From UBA5859 sp041940025 (GTDB lineage Bacteria > Pseudomonadota > Gammaproteobacteria > UBA5859), in contig JBGTSY010000012.1 of NCBI GenBank assembly GCA_041940025.1, forward strand, positions 14,674 through 78,673: a stretch of DNA of 64,000 bases. Direction: 5' to 3'. Of this stretch, positions 36,750 through 46,289 are shown in pieces. The position numbers and the translations under genes are program-made. How positions within the stretch are numbered: the stretch's first letter is position 1; every line of letters starts with the position of its first letter. Under the pieces are notes generated by a model. It was not told the origin of the DNA. It ran no database searches and worked only from the letters and a program-made list of their open reading frames with translations.

Positions 36750-39700
36750 ATGCCTAAACGAGAAGATTTAAAAAGTATTTTAATCATCGGTGCCGGCCCA
36801 ATCGTGATTGGGCAGGCGTGTGAATTTGATTACTCCGGTGCACAAGCATGCAAAGCGCTAAGGGAAGAGGGCTTTCGTGTCATCTTAGTCAACTCTAATC
36901 CGGCCACCATTATGACCGATCCAGAGATGGCGGATGCCACTTACATTGAACCCATCGAGTGGCAGACGGTAGCAAAAATCATCGAACGGGAACGGCCGCA
37001 CGCGCTGTTGCCTACGATGGGCGGGCAGACGGCTTTAAACTGTGCGCTGGATTTAGATCGGGAAGGCATACTGGAAAAATATTCAGTAGAAATGATCGGT
37101 GCGAATCGAGAGGCAATTGATAAAGCAGAAGATCGCGATCAATTTCGCAAAGCGATGCACAAAATTGGCTTATCCATGCCTCATTCCGCCATTGCCCATA
37201 GTTTAGAAGAAGCGATCCAGGTGCAGGCGCCAATTGGCTATCCTTGTATTATTCGGCCTTCCTTTACTCTGGGCGGTAGTGGCGGAGGGATTGCGTTTAA
37301 TAAAGAAGAGTTTGAGGAGATTTGTGAAAGAGGGTTAGATCTTTCCCCCACCAATGAATTGTTGATTGAAGAATCTGTACTCGGATGGAAAGAGTATGAG
37401 ATGGAGGTGGTGCGGGATCGTCAGGATAATTGCATCATTATCTGTTCGATAGAAAATATTGATCCCATGGGTGTGCACACCGGGGATTCCATTACCGTTG
37501 CGCCTGCATTGACCTTAACGGATAAAGAATATCAAATCATGCGTGATGCCTCTCTGGCAGTATTACGGGAGATTGGCGTAGACACGGGCGGCTCAAATGT
37601 TCAGTTTGCAATCAATCCTGAAGATGGTCGCATGATCATTATTGAGATGAACCCTAGGGTCTCTCGATCTTCTGCACTGGCCTCTAAAGCGACGGGATTT
37701 CCGATTGCGAAAATCGCTGCAAAATTAGCGGTGGGATACACCTTAGACGAATTAAAAAATGATATCACTGGCGGTGCCATCCCTGCGTCGTTTGAACCCA
37801 CAATAGACTATGTGGTCACTAAGATCCCACGTTTTACATTTGAAAAGTTTGCACAGGCAGATCCGAAGTTAACCACTCAAATGAAGTCTGTTGGCGAGGC
37901 GATGGGAATTGGACGCACTTTCCAGGAATCCTTTCAGAAAGCTTTGCGAAGTTTGGAAATTTCCCGGGATGGCTTAAATTCTTTGATTGGCCAACTTTCC
38001 AAAGAGGAGATCGACACGCGATTGCGAAGCGAGTTGCAGTCCCCCGGACCCGATCGCATTTGGTATGTCGCGGATGCCTTCCGCGAAGGATTTTCACTAG
38101 CTGAGGTATTCAACTTAAGCAAAATCGACCCTTGGTTTTTAGCGCAAATTGAAGATCTTGTGTCCACAGAGGAGGAAGTGACCAAGCTTCAGCTTGAGCA
38201 GTTGGAGGAACCTCTGTTACGTCAACTAAAACGCAAAGGTTTTGCAGATTCGAGACTAGCCACATTATTAAATCTGACTGAAGATAAGGTGAGAGCCAAG
38301 CGACACGAGCTCAACATTCGTCCGGTCTATAAACGAGTGGATTCTTGTGCTGCTGAATTTGCTGCGACCACCGCTTACATGTACTCCACCTATGAACAGC
38401 AGTGTGAAAGCGAACCTACCGACAAGGATAAAATAATTGTACTGGGTGGTGGCCCGAACCGCATTGGCCAAGGTATTGAGTTTGATTACTGTTGTGTTCA
38501 TGCATCCATGGCGCTGAAGGCCGATGGTTATGAATCCATCATGGTTAACTGTAATCCTGAAACGGTTTCCACTGATTATGACACCTCAGATCGACTCTAT
38601 TTCGAACCCCTCACGTTGGAAGATGTATTGGAAATTATTCATCTTGAACAACCGAGAGGTGTATTGGTTCAGTATGGTGGACAAACGCCGCTAAAATTGG
38701 CGCTCGCACTAGAAGCCGCTGGCGCACCGATTATTGGCACGTCTCCCGATGCCATCGATCTTGCTGAAGATAGAGAGCGTTTTAAAGCGCTGCTGGAAAA
38801 ACTAAAATTGCGCCAACCGCCAAACGCACTGGCCCGTAACGAAGAAGAAGCGATACGGGAAGCTACGAAATTAGGATTTCCAATCGTGGTTCGACCCTCT
38901 TATGTGTTGGGCGGAAGGGCGATGGAAATAGTCTATAACGAAGAAGAGATCACTCGTTATATCCGTGAGGCGGTGGAAGTCTCAAATGAATCGCCCGTAT
39001 TACTTGATCGGTTTTTAGATGATGCTGTCGAAGTGGATGTGGATGCCATATGTGACGGTGAACAGGTACTCATCGGTGGTATCATGCAGCACATTGAACA
39101 GGCGGGCATCCATTCCGGTGATTCTGCCTGTTCCCTTCCACCCTACTCATTGAGTGACTCGATACAGGATCGACTTCGCGAGCAGGTGACGGCGCTGGCA
39201 TTGGAGCTGGGTGTAGTGGGGTTGATGAACACTCAATTTGCCATTCAAGGGCAAGAGATTTATGTGCTGGAAGTGAATCCTCGAGCCTCTCGTACAGTGC
39301 CATTTGTCTCTAAGGCAATAGGTCGACCGCTGGCGAAAATTGCCGCCAGTTGCATGGGTGGTAAGTCGTTAAGTAGTTTGGGCGAGACGGATGAATGGAT
39401 CCCTGAAATCTATTCCGTTAAAGAGGCCGCATTTCCTTTTAATAAGTTTCCTGGAGTAGATCCCATACTGGGTCCAGAAATGAAATCCACCGGTGAAGTG
39501 ATGGGCGCTGGGATGACTTTTGGTGAAGCCTTTTTGAAAGCACAAAAAGCCGTAGGAGTGGATCTACCACAAAACGGAATGGTGTTTTTGAGTGTTCGGG
39601 ATGCCGATAAAGGGTCGGTTGCTGAGCTTGCCAGGCAGTTGATAGACTTAGGATTCGAGTTGGTGGCGACTCGTGGCACCGCACAAGAAATTGAAAAAGC

Positions 39701-39977
39701 AGGGTTAGCGGTGGAAAGAGTGAACAAGGTCAAAGAAGGTCGGCCACATATTGTGGATTGGATTAAGAATGATCGAGTTAATTTGATTGTGAACACGACC
39801 GAGGGACGTCAAGCGATTGCCGATTCATATGAAATTCGACGAACGGCTTTGCAACGTAAAATTACCTATACCACTACAATTGCCGCTGCGGAGGCTTTTT
39901 GCATGGCCTTGAGCCTCAAGGAGCCAGGTGCAATCATGAAAGTGCAAGAATATGGCATACGGAAGCGAGCGACATGA
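36750..39977 (+). CDS. carB: Carbamoyl-phosphate synthase large subunit
   Basis: CarB makes carbamoyl phosphate from bicarbonate, ammonia and two ATP. The 1075-residue protein shows the duplicated ATP-grasp synthetase halves (GAGPIVIGQACEFDYSGAQA near residue 14 and GGGPNRIGQGIEFDYCCVHA near 566), with paired EMNPRVSRSSALASKATG and EVNPRASRTVPFVSKAIG. The C-terminal MGS-like allosteric domain starts near residue 940. It follows carA after two bases, and its stop overlaps the greA start. Confidence 0.99.
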   Translation: MPKREDLKSILIIGAGPIVIGQACEFDYSGAQACKALREEGFRVILVNSNPATIMTDPEMADATYIEPIEWQTVAKIIERERPHALLPTMGGQTALNCALDLDREGILEKYSVEMIGANREAIDKAEDRDQFRKAMHKIGLSMPHSAIAHSLEEAIQVQAPIGYPCIIRPSFTLGGSGGGIAFNKEEFEEICERGLDLSPTNELLIEESVLGWKEYEMEVVRDRQDNCIIICSIENIDPMGVHTGDSITVAPALTLTDKEYQIMRDASLAVLREIGVDTGGSNVQFAINPEDGRMIIIEMNPRVSRSSALASKATGFPIAKIAAKLAVGYTLDELKNDITGGAIPASFEPTIDYVVTKIPRFTFEKFAQADPKLTTQMKSVGEAMGIGRTFQESFQKALRSLEISRDGLNSLIGQLSKEEIDTRLRSELQSPGPDRIWYVADAFREGFSLAEVFNLSKIDPWFLAQIEDLVSTEEEVTKLQLEQLEEPLLRQLKRKGFADSRLATLLNLTEDKVRAKRHELNIRPVYKRVDSCAAEFAATTAYMYSTYEQQCESEPTDKDKIIVLGGGPNRIGQGIEFDYCCVHASMALKADGYESIMVNCNPETVSTDYDTSDRLYFEPLTLEDVLEIIHLEQPRGVLVQYGGQTPLKLALALEAAGAPIIGTSPDAIDLAEDRERFKALLEKLKLRQPPNALARNEEEAIREATKLGFPIVVRPSYVLGGRAMEIVYNEEEITRYIREAVEVSNESPVLLDRFLDDAVEVDVDAICDGEQVLIGGIMQHIEQAGIHSGDSACSLPPYSLSDSIQDRLREQVTALALELGVVGLMNTQFAIQGQEIYVLEVNPRASRTVPFVSKAIGRPLAKIAASCMGGKSLSSLGETDEWIPEIYSVKEAAFPFNKFPGVDPILGPEMKSTGEVMGAGMTFGEAFLKAQKAVGVDLPQNGMVFLSVRDADKGSVAELARQLIDLGFELVATRGTAQEIEKAGLAVERVNKVKEGRPHIVDWIKNDRVNLIVNTTEGRQAIADSYEIRRTALQRKITYTTTIAAAEAFCMALSLKEPGAIMKVQEYGIRKRAT

Positions 39978-40453
39978 CTAACAGCGTGCCGATGACAATC
40001 GAAGGTGCAGAAGCCCTACGTGTTGAGTTACAAGAGTTGAAACAGGTGAAGCGACCTGCGGTGATTACGGCGATTGCTGAGGCACGTGCCCATGGCGATT
40101 TGAAAGAAAATGCAGAGTATCATGCGGCCAAAGAGCAACAAGGTTTTATCGAAGGACGCATTAAGGAAATCGAAGCGAAACTGTCGGTATCTCAAATCAT
40201 TGACGTGCAAAAACTCCCCAAAGAGGGGCGCGTGGTGTTCGGGGTCACGGTCGTGCTTTTTAATGAAAGCACTGAAGAAGAAGTCTGTTATAAAATTGTG
40301 GGCGAAGATGAGTCCGATCTAAAAGAGAATAAAATTTCAATAACCTCTCCCATTGCACGCGCACTGATCGGTAAGGAAGAGGGGGACGTCGCCACTGTGA
40401 ATGCGCCTGGTGGCATGGTGGACTATGAAATTGTCGAAGTTCGTTATATTTAA
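39974..40453 (+). CDS. greA: Transcription elongation factor GreA
   Basis: GreA inserts a coiled coil into the RNA polymerase secondary channel and triggers cleavage of backtracked RNA. The protein has 159 residues, the normal length. It begins TNSVPMTIEGAEALRVELQELK and has the acidic tip motif in HGDLKENAEYHAAKEQQ, where the aspartate and glutamate act. The ATG at 39974 overlaps the carB TGA; the upstream ATG at 39899 inside carB would add 25 atypical residues. Confidence 0.97.
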   Translation: MTNSVPMTIEGAEALRVELQELKQVKRPAVITAIAEARAHGDLKENAEYHAAKEQQGFIEGRIKEIEAKLSVSQIIDVQKLPKEGRVVFGVTVVLFNESTEEEVCYKIVGEDESDLKENKISITSPIARALIGKEEGDVATVNAPGGMVDYEIVEVRYI

Positions 40454-40481
40454 CTCAGCCAATTAACCAAATTAGCTTAGC

Positions 40482-40955
40482 ATGCCAGCTAATTCATCAA
40501 CCGTTATATTAATAGGTGAAAAAATCCTCCTCTCTATTTGGGTGGGAGGCATGTGGGTGATAGGTTATTTGGTGGCGCCTTTCCTATTTAGCAAATTGAG
40601 TGAAACTGCATTAGCGGGCTATTTAGCAGGTGAATTGATTAAGACCATTTCTTTGATTGGCGTGGCGGTGTTGCTATCCATATTCATTCGCTTAGTGTGG
40701 CAACTCAACACAAATTGTTTTCGCCATTGGCTATTTTGGTGTGTGTCCGCCGCATTAGGCTTGCTCTTATTGAATGTGTTAATTGTTTATCCAGAAATGG
40801 CGGCATTGAAAATCGCCGGCATAGAGAATGGCACTCAGCAGTCAGAAAATTTTAATCGCTTGCATGGGGTAAGCGCGCTAATTTATCTGTTGGTGAGTAT
40901 TGCCGGTTTGTTTATGATCTCCAATGGTGTGACATCAGAGTCACGCTCACACTAG
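40482..40955 (+). CDS. DUF4149-type integral membrane protein
   Basis: The 157-residue hydrophobic protein has about four membrane helices (near residues 10-35, 50-70, 82-102 and 132-152). It carries the family-like opening EKILLSIWVGGMWVIGYLVAPFLF and a conserved FNRLHGVSALIYL near the end. The family, related to TMEM205-like proteins, has no established function. It sits between greA and yhbY, a position often occupied by this family in Pseudomonas relatives. Confidence 0.75.
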   Translation: MPANSSTVILIGEKILLSIWVGGMWVIGYLVAPFLFSKLSETALAGYLAGELIKTISLIGVAVLLSIFIRLVWQLNTNCFRHWLFWCVSAALGLLLLNVLIVYPEMAALKIAGIENGTQQSENFNRLHGVSALIYLLVSIAGLFMISNGVTSESRSH

Positions 40956-41242
40956 GGTAGGTCAATTTTTTTTGCATCACTAGGTCGATACAATGTGAGG
41001 GTATTACCCAGAAGTTGTATTTTTTCCGCAGCTGTTTCCTTTAAGATTGAGTCGACGACGACCGAGCGTTGGCTTTTATCTGCTACCGATAACTTGATTT
41101 TTATTAATTCATGTATTGCCAAAGTATTTTTTAATTCTTCCATAAAAGGTTCAGTGAGGCCCGATTGTCCCATCAGTACGACGGGTTTCAATTGATGCGC
41201 ACGTGCTTTGAGAAACTTAATTTGCTTTGGGGATAACTGCAT
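40952..41242 (-). CDS. yhbY: CRM-domain ribosome-associated RNA-binding protein
   Basis: The 96-residue protein starts MQLSPKQIKFLKARAHQLKPVV and forms a single CRM domain with the GxxG loop in LMGQSGLTEPFMEEL. E. coli YhbY associates with pre-50S ribosomal subunits. The start at 41242 gives the family length; the further upstream ATG at 41302 would add 20 unconserved residues. It is divergent from rlmE, as in E. coli, and its 3' end overlaps the DUF4149 gene end by 4 bases. Confidence 0.93.
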   Translation of the reverse strand: MQLSPKQIKFLKARAHQLKPVVLMGQSGLTEPFMEELKNTLAIHELIKIKLSVADKSQRSVVVDSILKETAAEKIQLLGNTLTLYRPSDAKKIDLP

Positions 41243-41327
41243 AAAAACACATTTAATTAAAAGTTGGGAATGGCTTAACATTATAACGCCAATCGGCTGC
41301 AACTAGTGAAATAGGCAAACATTTCAG

Positions 41328-41960
41328 GTGGCGAAAAATAAAAACAGTAAAAATTGGTTGCGCAAGCATCAGGCTGATGCCTATGTGAAGCGTTCAATGA
41401 AAGATGGATACCGATCACGGGCCGTCTACAAGTTAATGGAGATCGATGAGCGAGATCAGTTAATCAAACCAGGATTAAATATATTAGATCTTGGTGCGGC
41501 GCCTGGAAGTTGGTCAGAATGGGTGGCCAATCAAGCCGGACTTAAAGGCCGGGTGGTGGCGGTGGATAGAATCGTCATGGACGCGATTCCTGGTGTCATC
41601 AATTTGCAGTTGGATCTGCAGCAAAGTGATGCTTTGGAACAAATCCGCAAGAGTTTGAACAATCAACCTGTTGATTTGATATTAAGTGATATGGCACCCG
41701 ATCTAACCGGTGTGCGCAGTGTGGATCAAGCGCGATCCATACACTTGGCAGAACTGGCTCTTGAGGTGGCGACCGAGCTACTGGATCCTCGAGGAAAGTT
41801 TTTAATAAAAGTGTTTCAAGGTACCGGTTTTGATTCGTTCAGAGCGGAAATGTTTCAGTATTTTCAGAAAGTTAAAACAAGAAAACCGAAGGCGTCACGA
41901 GCTCAATCTAGGGAAATATACCTATTAGGGTCAGAACTAGTTGTATCCACACCTGACTAA
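41328..41960 (+). CDS. rlmE: 23S rRNA (uridine-2'-O)-methyltransferase
   Basis: RlmE (FtsJ/RrmJ) methylates U2552 of 23S rRNA. The 210-residue protein starts at a GTG and has SRAVYKLMEIDE, the SAM-binding LDLGAAPGSWSEW, and the catalytic aspartate region DLILSDMAPDLTGVRSVDQ with the lysine in LIKVFQGTG. It precedes ftsH, as in most Gammaproteobacteria, where the pair is heat-induced. Confidence 0.97.
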   Translation: MAKNKNSKNWLRKHQADAYVKRSMKDGYRSRAVYKLMEIDERDQLIKPGLNILDLGAAPGSWSEWVANQAGLKGRVVAVDRIVMDAIPGVINLQLDLQQSDALEQIRKSLNNQPVDLILSDMAPDLTGVRSVDQARSIHLAELALEVATELLDPRGKFLIKVFQGTGFDSFRAEMFQYFQKVKTRKPKASRAQSREIYLLGSELVVSTPD

Positions 41961-42007
41961 GCGGATAATTGAGATGGCCGATTTATTGTAGTAGGGTATG
42001 GATCCGC

Positions 42008-42035
42008 CTTGAATTTTGTCCAACATTCCCAACCT
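42008..42035 (+). promoter_or_regulatory. Possible sigma-32-type promoter upstream of ftsH
   Basis: CTTGAAT, thirteen spacer bases and CCCAACCT partly match the sigma-32 consensus, 25 bases before the ftsH start. E. coli ftsH is known to be heat-induced. The -10 part is one C shorter than ideal, so confidence is limited. Confidence 0.4.
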
Positions 42036-42059
42036 TAACGGGTAAAAAGGGGAACAATT

Positions 42060-43988
42060 TTGAATGATATGGCAAGAAATTTAATCTTATGGGTCATCAT
42101 CGCTGTTGTGTTGATGTCTGTGTTTAATAATTTTAGTTCGCATCGAGAATCGACGCAAAACACGCTTGAATATTCACGTTTTATTGCTGACGTGAAGCGT
42201 GGTGAAGTGGCGAAGGTAATCATGCAAGGGCCTACCATTATCGGTCAACGTCCCTCAGGCGAACAGTTTAAAACTGTAGCGCCAGAGGACGCGCATCTAA
42301 TCGATGATCTGCTGGAGAACAACGTTGTAATTAAAGTAGAAGAGCCTGAACAACGTAGTCTGCTCATGCAGATATTCATCTCCTGGTTCCCCATGATGGT
42401 GTTTATTGGCGTATGGATTTTCTTTATTCGTCAAATGCAATCTGGTGGTGCCGGCCGAGGTGCTATGTCCTTTGGTAAGAGCAAAGCCCGTATGTTGTCG
42501 GAAGATCAGGTACGTGTCACATTTGGTGATGTGGCGGGCGTGGAAGAGGCCAAAGAAGAGGTACAAGAATTAGTAGAATTCCTGCGTGATCCAAGCAAGT
42601 TTCAAAAACTTGGTGGAAAGATCCCTCGTGGCGTATTAATGGTAGGACAACCGGGAACAGGTAAAACCTTGTTAGCCCGTGCCATTGCTGGCGAGGCTAA
42701 AGTTCCTTTTTTCACCATTTCGGGTTCCGATTTCGTGGAGATGTTTGTCGGTGTGGGTGCCTCTCGAGTCAGAGACATGTTTGAACAGGCGAAAAAACAT
42801 GCGCCCTGTATCATATTTATAGATGAAATCGATGCCGTTGGCCGCCATCGAGGTGCGGGTCTGGGCGGTGGCCACGACGAAAGAGAGCAGACCCTGAATC
42901 AGCTCTTGGTGGAGATGGATGGATTTGAAGGTAATGAAGGCGTGATTGTGATTGCTGCCACAAACCGTCCAGATGTGTTAGATCCGGCACTGTTACGTCC
43001 TGGTCGTTTTGATCGTCAGGTGGTAGTGCCATTACCTGATGTTCGTGGCCGGGAACAGATCCTAAAAGTGCATATGAGAAAGGTTCCGCTTGGAGACAGT
43101 GTGAAGCCGGACATTATCGCTCGGGGCACGCCAGGATTTTCAGGTGCGGACTTAGCCAATCTCGTCAATGAAGCGGCTCTTTTTGCGGCCCGAGCCAATA
43201 AGCGCTTTGTTGATATGGAAGAGTTCGAGAAAGCAAAAGATAAGATTATGATGGGTGCAGAGCGTCGCACCATGGTAATGAGTGAAGATGAAAAGAAACT
43301 CACTGCTTATCATGAGGCGGGTCACGCTATTGTTGGACGTTTAGTACCCGATCACGATCCAGTTTATAAAGTGTCTATTATTCCCAGAGGAAGAGCGCTG
43401 GGTGTGACCATGTTCCTTCCAGAAGAAGATCGGTATAGTGCCAGTAAACAGAAATTGGAAAGCCAGATTTCTAGTTTGTTCGGGGGTCGATTAGCTGAAG
43501 AGATAATTTTTGGTGTGGAAAAGGTAACCACTGGCGCTTCGAACGACATCGAGCGAGCCACTGAAATCGCTAGAAATATGGTGACCAAGTGGGGTTTGTC
43601 GGAAAAATTAGGGCCATTGGCCTATAGTGAAGAGGAAGGTGAAGTCTTCCTGGGACGTTCCGTGACCCAGACCAAATCTGTTTCTGATGACACAGCGCAG
43701 TCCATCGATGAAGAGGTGAGATCGATTATTGATCGCAACTATAAGCGAGCAGAGACTATCCTAAAAGAGAATATGGAAAAATTGCATTCTATGGCAGATG
43801 CTTTGATTAAATGGGAAACAATCGATTTTAATCAAATAAACGATATTATGGATGGTCGTCCGCCGCGTCCTCCTGAGGAAAGCGGTGGTACCGGTGTTGA
43901 ATCTGAAGAAGCTGCTAAGCAGTCTTCCTCCTCGAGCGCATCAGATAGCAAGATCGGTGGGCCGGCCGGACCTGATCCCGCATCTTAA
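42060..43988 (+). CDS. ftsH: ATP-dependent zinc metalloprotease FtsH
   Basis: FtsH degrades membrane and regulatory proteins at the inner membrane. The 642-residue protein has two membrane helices (about residues 8-24 and 105-125), an AAA domain with Walker A VGQPGTGKT, Walker B IIFIDEIDAVG and the SRH ATNRPDVLDPALLRPGRFDRQ. The protease domain carries the zinc motif HEAGH (AYHEAGHAIVG). The start is a TTG at 42060, six bases after AAGGGGA; the ATG at 42069 (MARNLILW) is less well placed. Walker A has Q where most FtsH proteins have P. Confidence 0.97.
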   Translation: MNDMARNLILWVIIAVVLMSVFNNFSSHRESTQNTLEYSRFIADVKRGEVAKVIMQGPTIIGQRPSGEQFKTVAPEDAHLIDDLLENNVVIKVEEPEQRSLLMQIFISWFPMMVFIGVWIFFIRQMQSGGAGRGAMSFGKSKARMLSEDQVRVTFGDVAGVEEAKEEVQELVEFLRDPSKFQKLGGKIPRGVLMVGQPGTGKTLLARAIAGEAKVPFFTISGSDFVEMFVGVGASRVRDMFEQAKKHAPCIIFIDEIDAVGRHRGAGLGGGHDEREQTLNQLLVEMDGFEGNEGVIVIAATNRPDVLDPALLRPGRFDRQVVVPLPDVRGREQILKVHMRKVPLGDSVKPDIIARGTPGFSGADLANLVNEAALFAARANKRFVDMEEFEKAKDKIMMGAERRTMVMSEDEKKLTAYHEAGHAIVGRLVPDHDPVYKVSIIPRGRALGVTMFLPEEDRYSASKQKLESQISSLFGGRLAEEIIFGVEKVTTGASNDIERATEIARNMVTKWGLSEKLGPLAYSEEEGEVFLGRSVTQTKSVSDDTAQSIDEEVRSIIDRNYKRAETILKENMEKLHSMADALIKWETIDFNQINDIMDGRPPRPPEESGGTGVESEEAAKQSSSSSASDSKIGGPAGPDPAS

Positions 43989-44043
43989 ATTAGATAAGGG
44001 TTCTACATAGAATTGTGAAGCGGATGTGCGTCGTTGAGCCATC

Positions 44044-44847
44044 ATGGATTTTTCACGACCATTAATTATGGGTATTTTGAACGTGACCCCCGATTCCTTT
44101 TCGGACGGGGGTCATTTTTTTTCTGTAGATGAAGCGGTGTGTCGAGCCATCGAGATGGAGGGAGAAGGGGCCGATATCATCGATGTAGGGGGAGAGTCTA
44201 CCCGTCCGGGAGCAGATCCTGTTGGTTCGGAAGAGGAAGCCAGTAGAGTGCTCCCCGTGATAGAAGCGCTAAATAGTGCTGTGTCCATCCCCATTTCAGT
44301 AGATACACAAAAACCCGCTCTTATGCGAGCAGCCGTGGTGGCTGGTGCAAAAATGATTAATGATGTTAATGCGCTACAGGCAACTGGGGCAGTGGAATTA
44401 GTTTCTGAGTTGGGGGTGCCAGTTTGTTTGATGCATGCGAATGGAGACCCGAAAACGATGCAAATGAATCCTGTCTACAAAAATGTGGTAGAGGAAGTTC
44501 GTTGTTTTTTGCAGAAGCGGGTGGATGTCTGTGTATCAGCCGGGGTGTCTTTGAAAAATATAGTAATTGATCCAGGGTTCGGTTTCGGAAAAACTGTTGC
44601 TCATAATTATACTTTGATGAAGCATTTGCGTGAGTTAACAATTCCTGGTTTGCCAATCATGATAGGCGTGTCGAGAAAATCTATGATTGGCGCCCTATTG
44701 AATGTACCTCCTCAGGAGAGGGTTGGCGGAGGTTTAGCTTTAACGACAATTGCTTTCGGTCAAGGGGCGAGGATATTTCGTACTCACGATGTCAAAGCAA
44801 CGAAACAGTGTTTACAAATTTGTACAGCGGTAATGGACTCTGATTAG
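44044..44847 (+). CDS. folP: Dihydropteroate synthase
   Basis: FolP joins p-aminobenzoate to the pterin in folate synthesis and is the sulfonamide target. The 267-residue TIM barrel has the signatures MGILNVTPDSFSDGG and GADIIDVGGESTRPGA, with DPGFGFGKTVAHN and GVSRKSMIG later. It lies between ftsH and glmM, the same order as in E. coli. Confidence 0.98.
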   Translation: MDFSRPLIMGILNVTPDSFSDGGHFFSVDEAVCRAIEMEGEGADIIDVGGESTRPGADPVGSEEEASRVLPVIEALNSAVSIPISVDTQKPALMRAAVVAGAKMINDVNALQATGAVELVSELGVPVCLMHANGDPKTMQMNPVYKNVVEEVRCFLQKRVDVCVSAGVSLKNIVIDPGFGFGKTVAHNYTLMKHLRELTIPGLPIMIGVSRKSMIGALLNVPPQERVGGGLALTTIAFGQGARIFRTHDVKATKQCLQICTAVMDSD

Positions 44848-44858
44848 AGGATATAGAA

Positions 44859-46208
44859 GTGAATCATCAGGTCGTTAGAAAATATTTTGGAACAGACGGG
44901 ATTCGGGGCCAAGTAGGCGAAGGGCAGATCCAACCTGAGTTCGTACTTAAACTTGGCTGGGCCGTAGGCAGAGTTTTAGGTAACGGTAAAGGTGAAGTGG
45001 TAGTCGGGAAAGACACGAGAATTTCGGGTTATATGTTGGAATCCGCCATTGAGGCAGGGCTCTCTGCCGCGGGCGTTGATGTGCGCTTATTGGGTCCCAT
45101 GCCTACACCAGCCATTGCTTATTTAACGCAAACTTTAAGGGCGAGGGCAGGGGTGGTGATCAGTGCTTCTCATAATCCATTCTATGATAATGGTATTAAA
45201 TTTTTCTCCGGTAAAGGTTCAAAATTAACTGATCAGCAAGAGATGGAAATTGAGCGGTTACTGGACGAGCCTATTCAAACGGTTTCTGCAGCCGATCTAG
45301 GCAAGGCTCGCCGATTGGAAGACGCCCCCGGCCGTTATATCGAGTTTTGCAAGAGTACTATTGGCAGTGGGGTACGATTGAATGGCTTGAAAATGGTAGT
45401 GGATTGCGCCCATGGCGCTACTTATCACATCGCAGCGAGTGTATTTGAGGAATTGGGGGCAAATGTGACAAGCATTGGCGCCTCTCCGGATGGACTAAAC
45501 ATCAATTCTGATTGCGGTGCCACACATCCGGAAACCCTGCGTGCTAAGGTGATGGCATCGGGTGCAGATGTGGGCGTGGCTCTGGATGGTGATGGTGATA
45601 GGGTCATTATGGTGGATGAACATGGCCAAATTATCGATGGTGATGAAATACTATTTATCTTAGCGAAATCTAGGCAGGAGCAAGGTGTTTTGATTCCCCC
45701 CGTGGTGGGTACCGTGATGAGTAATTTTGGCTTGGAGCAAGCATTTTCAAAACAGGGGATCCCCTTCATCCGGGCTAAGGTTGGCGATAGGTATGTGATG
45801 GAACAGTTGCATGCCCACGGTGGATTATTGGGTGGAGAGTCATCCGGTCATATTATTTGTTTGGATAAAACAACAACCGGAGATGGCTTGGTTTCTGCGT
45901 TGCAGGTGCTGGAAGTTTTGACCAGAACAGGTCGGACCTTGTCGCAACTGACTGCGGGTATGGTGAAATTGCCGCAAAAACTAGTCAATGTGCGGCTACC
46001 TGAAGGAGTCGAAGCGATGAACGAGGGCAAGGTAGGAGGATTTGTTAAGTCGGTTGAGGACGCCCTTGCCGGTTCGGGACGGGTGTTATTACGTGCCTCT
46101 GGGACCGAGCCAGTTATTCGCGTGATGGTAGAGGGGGAAAATGAGACGGAAGTGGAAAAATATGCCACTCAGTTGGCCGATCAAATCCGCGAAACTTTAG
46201 TCAACTAG
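44859..46208 (+). CDS. glmM: Phosphoglucosamine mutase
   Basis: GlmM converts glucosamine-6-phosphate to glucosamine-1-phosphate for peptidoglycan and LPS. The 449-residue protein has the phosphoserine site in VISASHNPFYDNGIKFF, the metal loop LDGDGDRVIM and the C-terminal phosphate site ASGTEPVIRVMVEG. It starts at GTG with AGAGG 8 bases upstream, 11 bases after folP. Confidence 0.98.
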   Translation: MNHQVVRKYFGTDGIRGQVGEGQIQPEFVLKLGWAVGRVLGNGKGEVVVGKDTRISGYMLESAIEAGLSAAGVDVRLLGPMPTPAIAYLTQTLRARAGVVISASHNPFYDNGIKFFSGKGSKLTDQQEMEIERLLDEPIQTVSAADLGKARRLEDAPGRYIEFCKSTIGSGVRLNGLKMVVDCAHGATYHIAASVFEELGANVTSIGASPDGLNINSDCGATHPETLRAKVMASGADVGVALDGDGDRVIMVDEHGQIIDGDEILFILAKSRQEQGVLIPPVVGTVMSNFGLEQAFSKQGIPFIRAKVGDRYVMEQLHAHGGLLGGESSGHIICLDKTTTGDGLVSALQVLEVLTRTGRTLSQLTAGMVKLPQKLVNVRLPEGVEAMNEGKVGGFVKSVEDALAGSGRVLLRASGTEPVIRVMVEGENETEVEKYATQLADQIRETLVN

Positions 46209-46289
46209 CACAGAGAGCTTGTAACTCAATATCTGCTTGGGTAAGCTTGGCTCCCCAAAACCTCCAGTATGAGGGTAGGCAGTCGCCCA

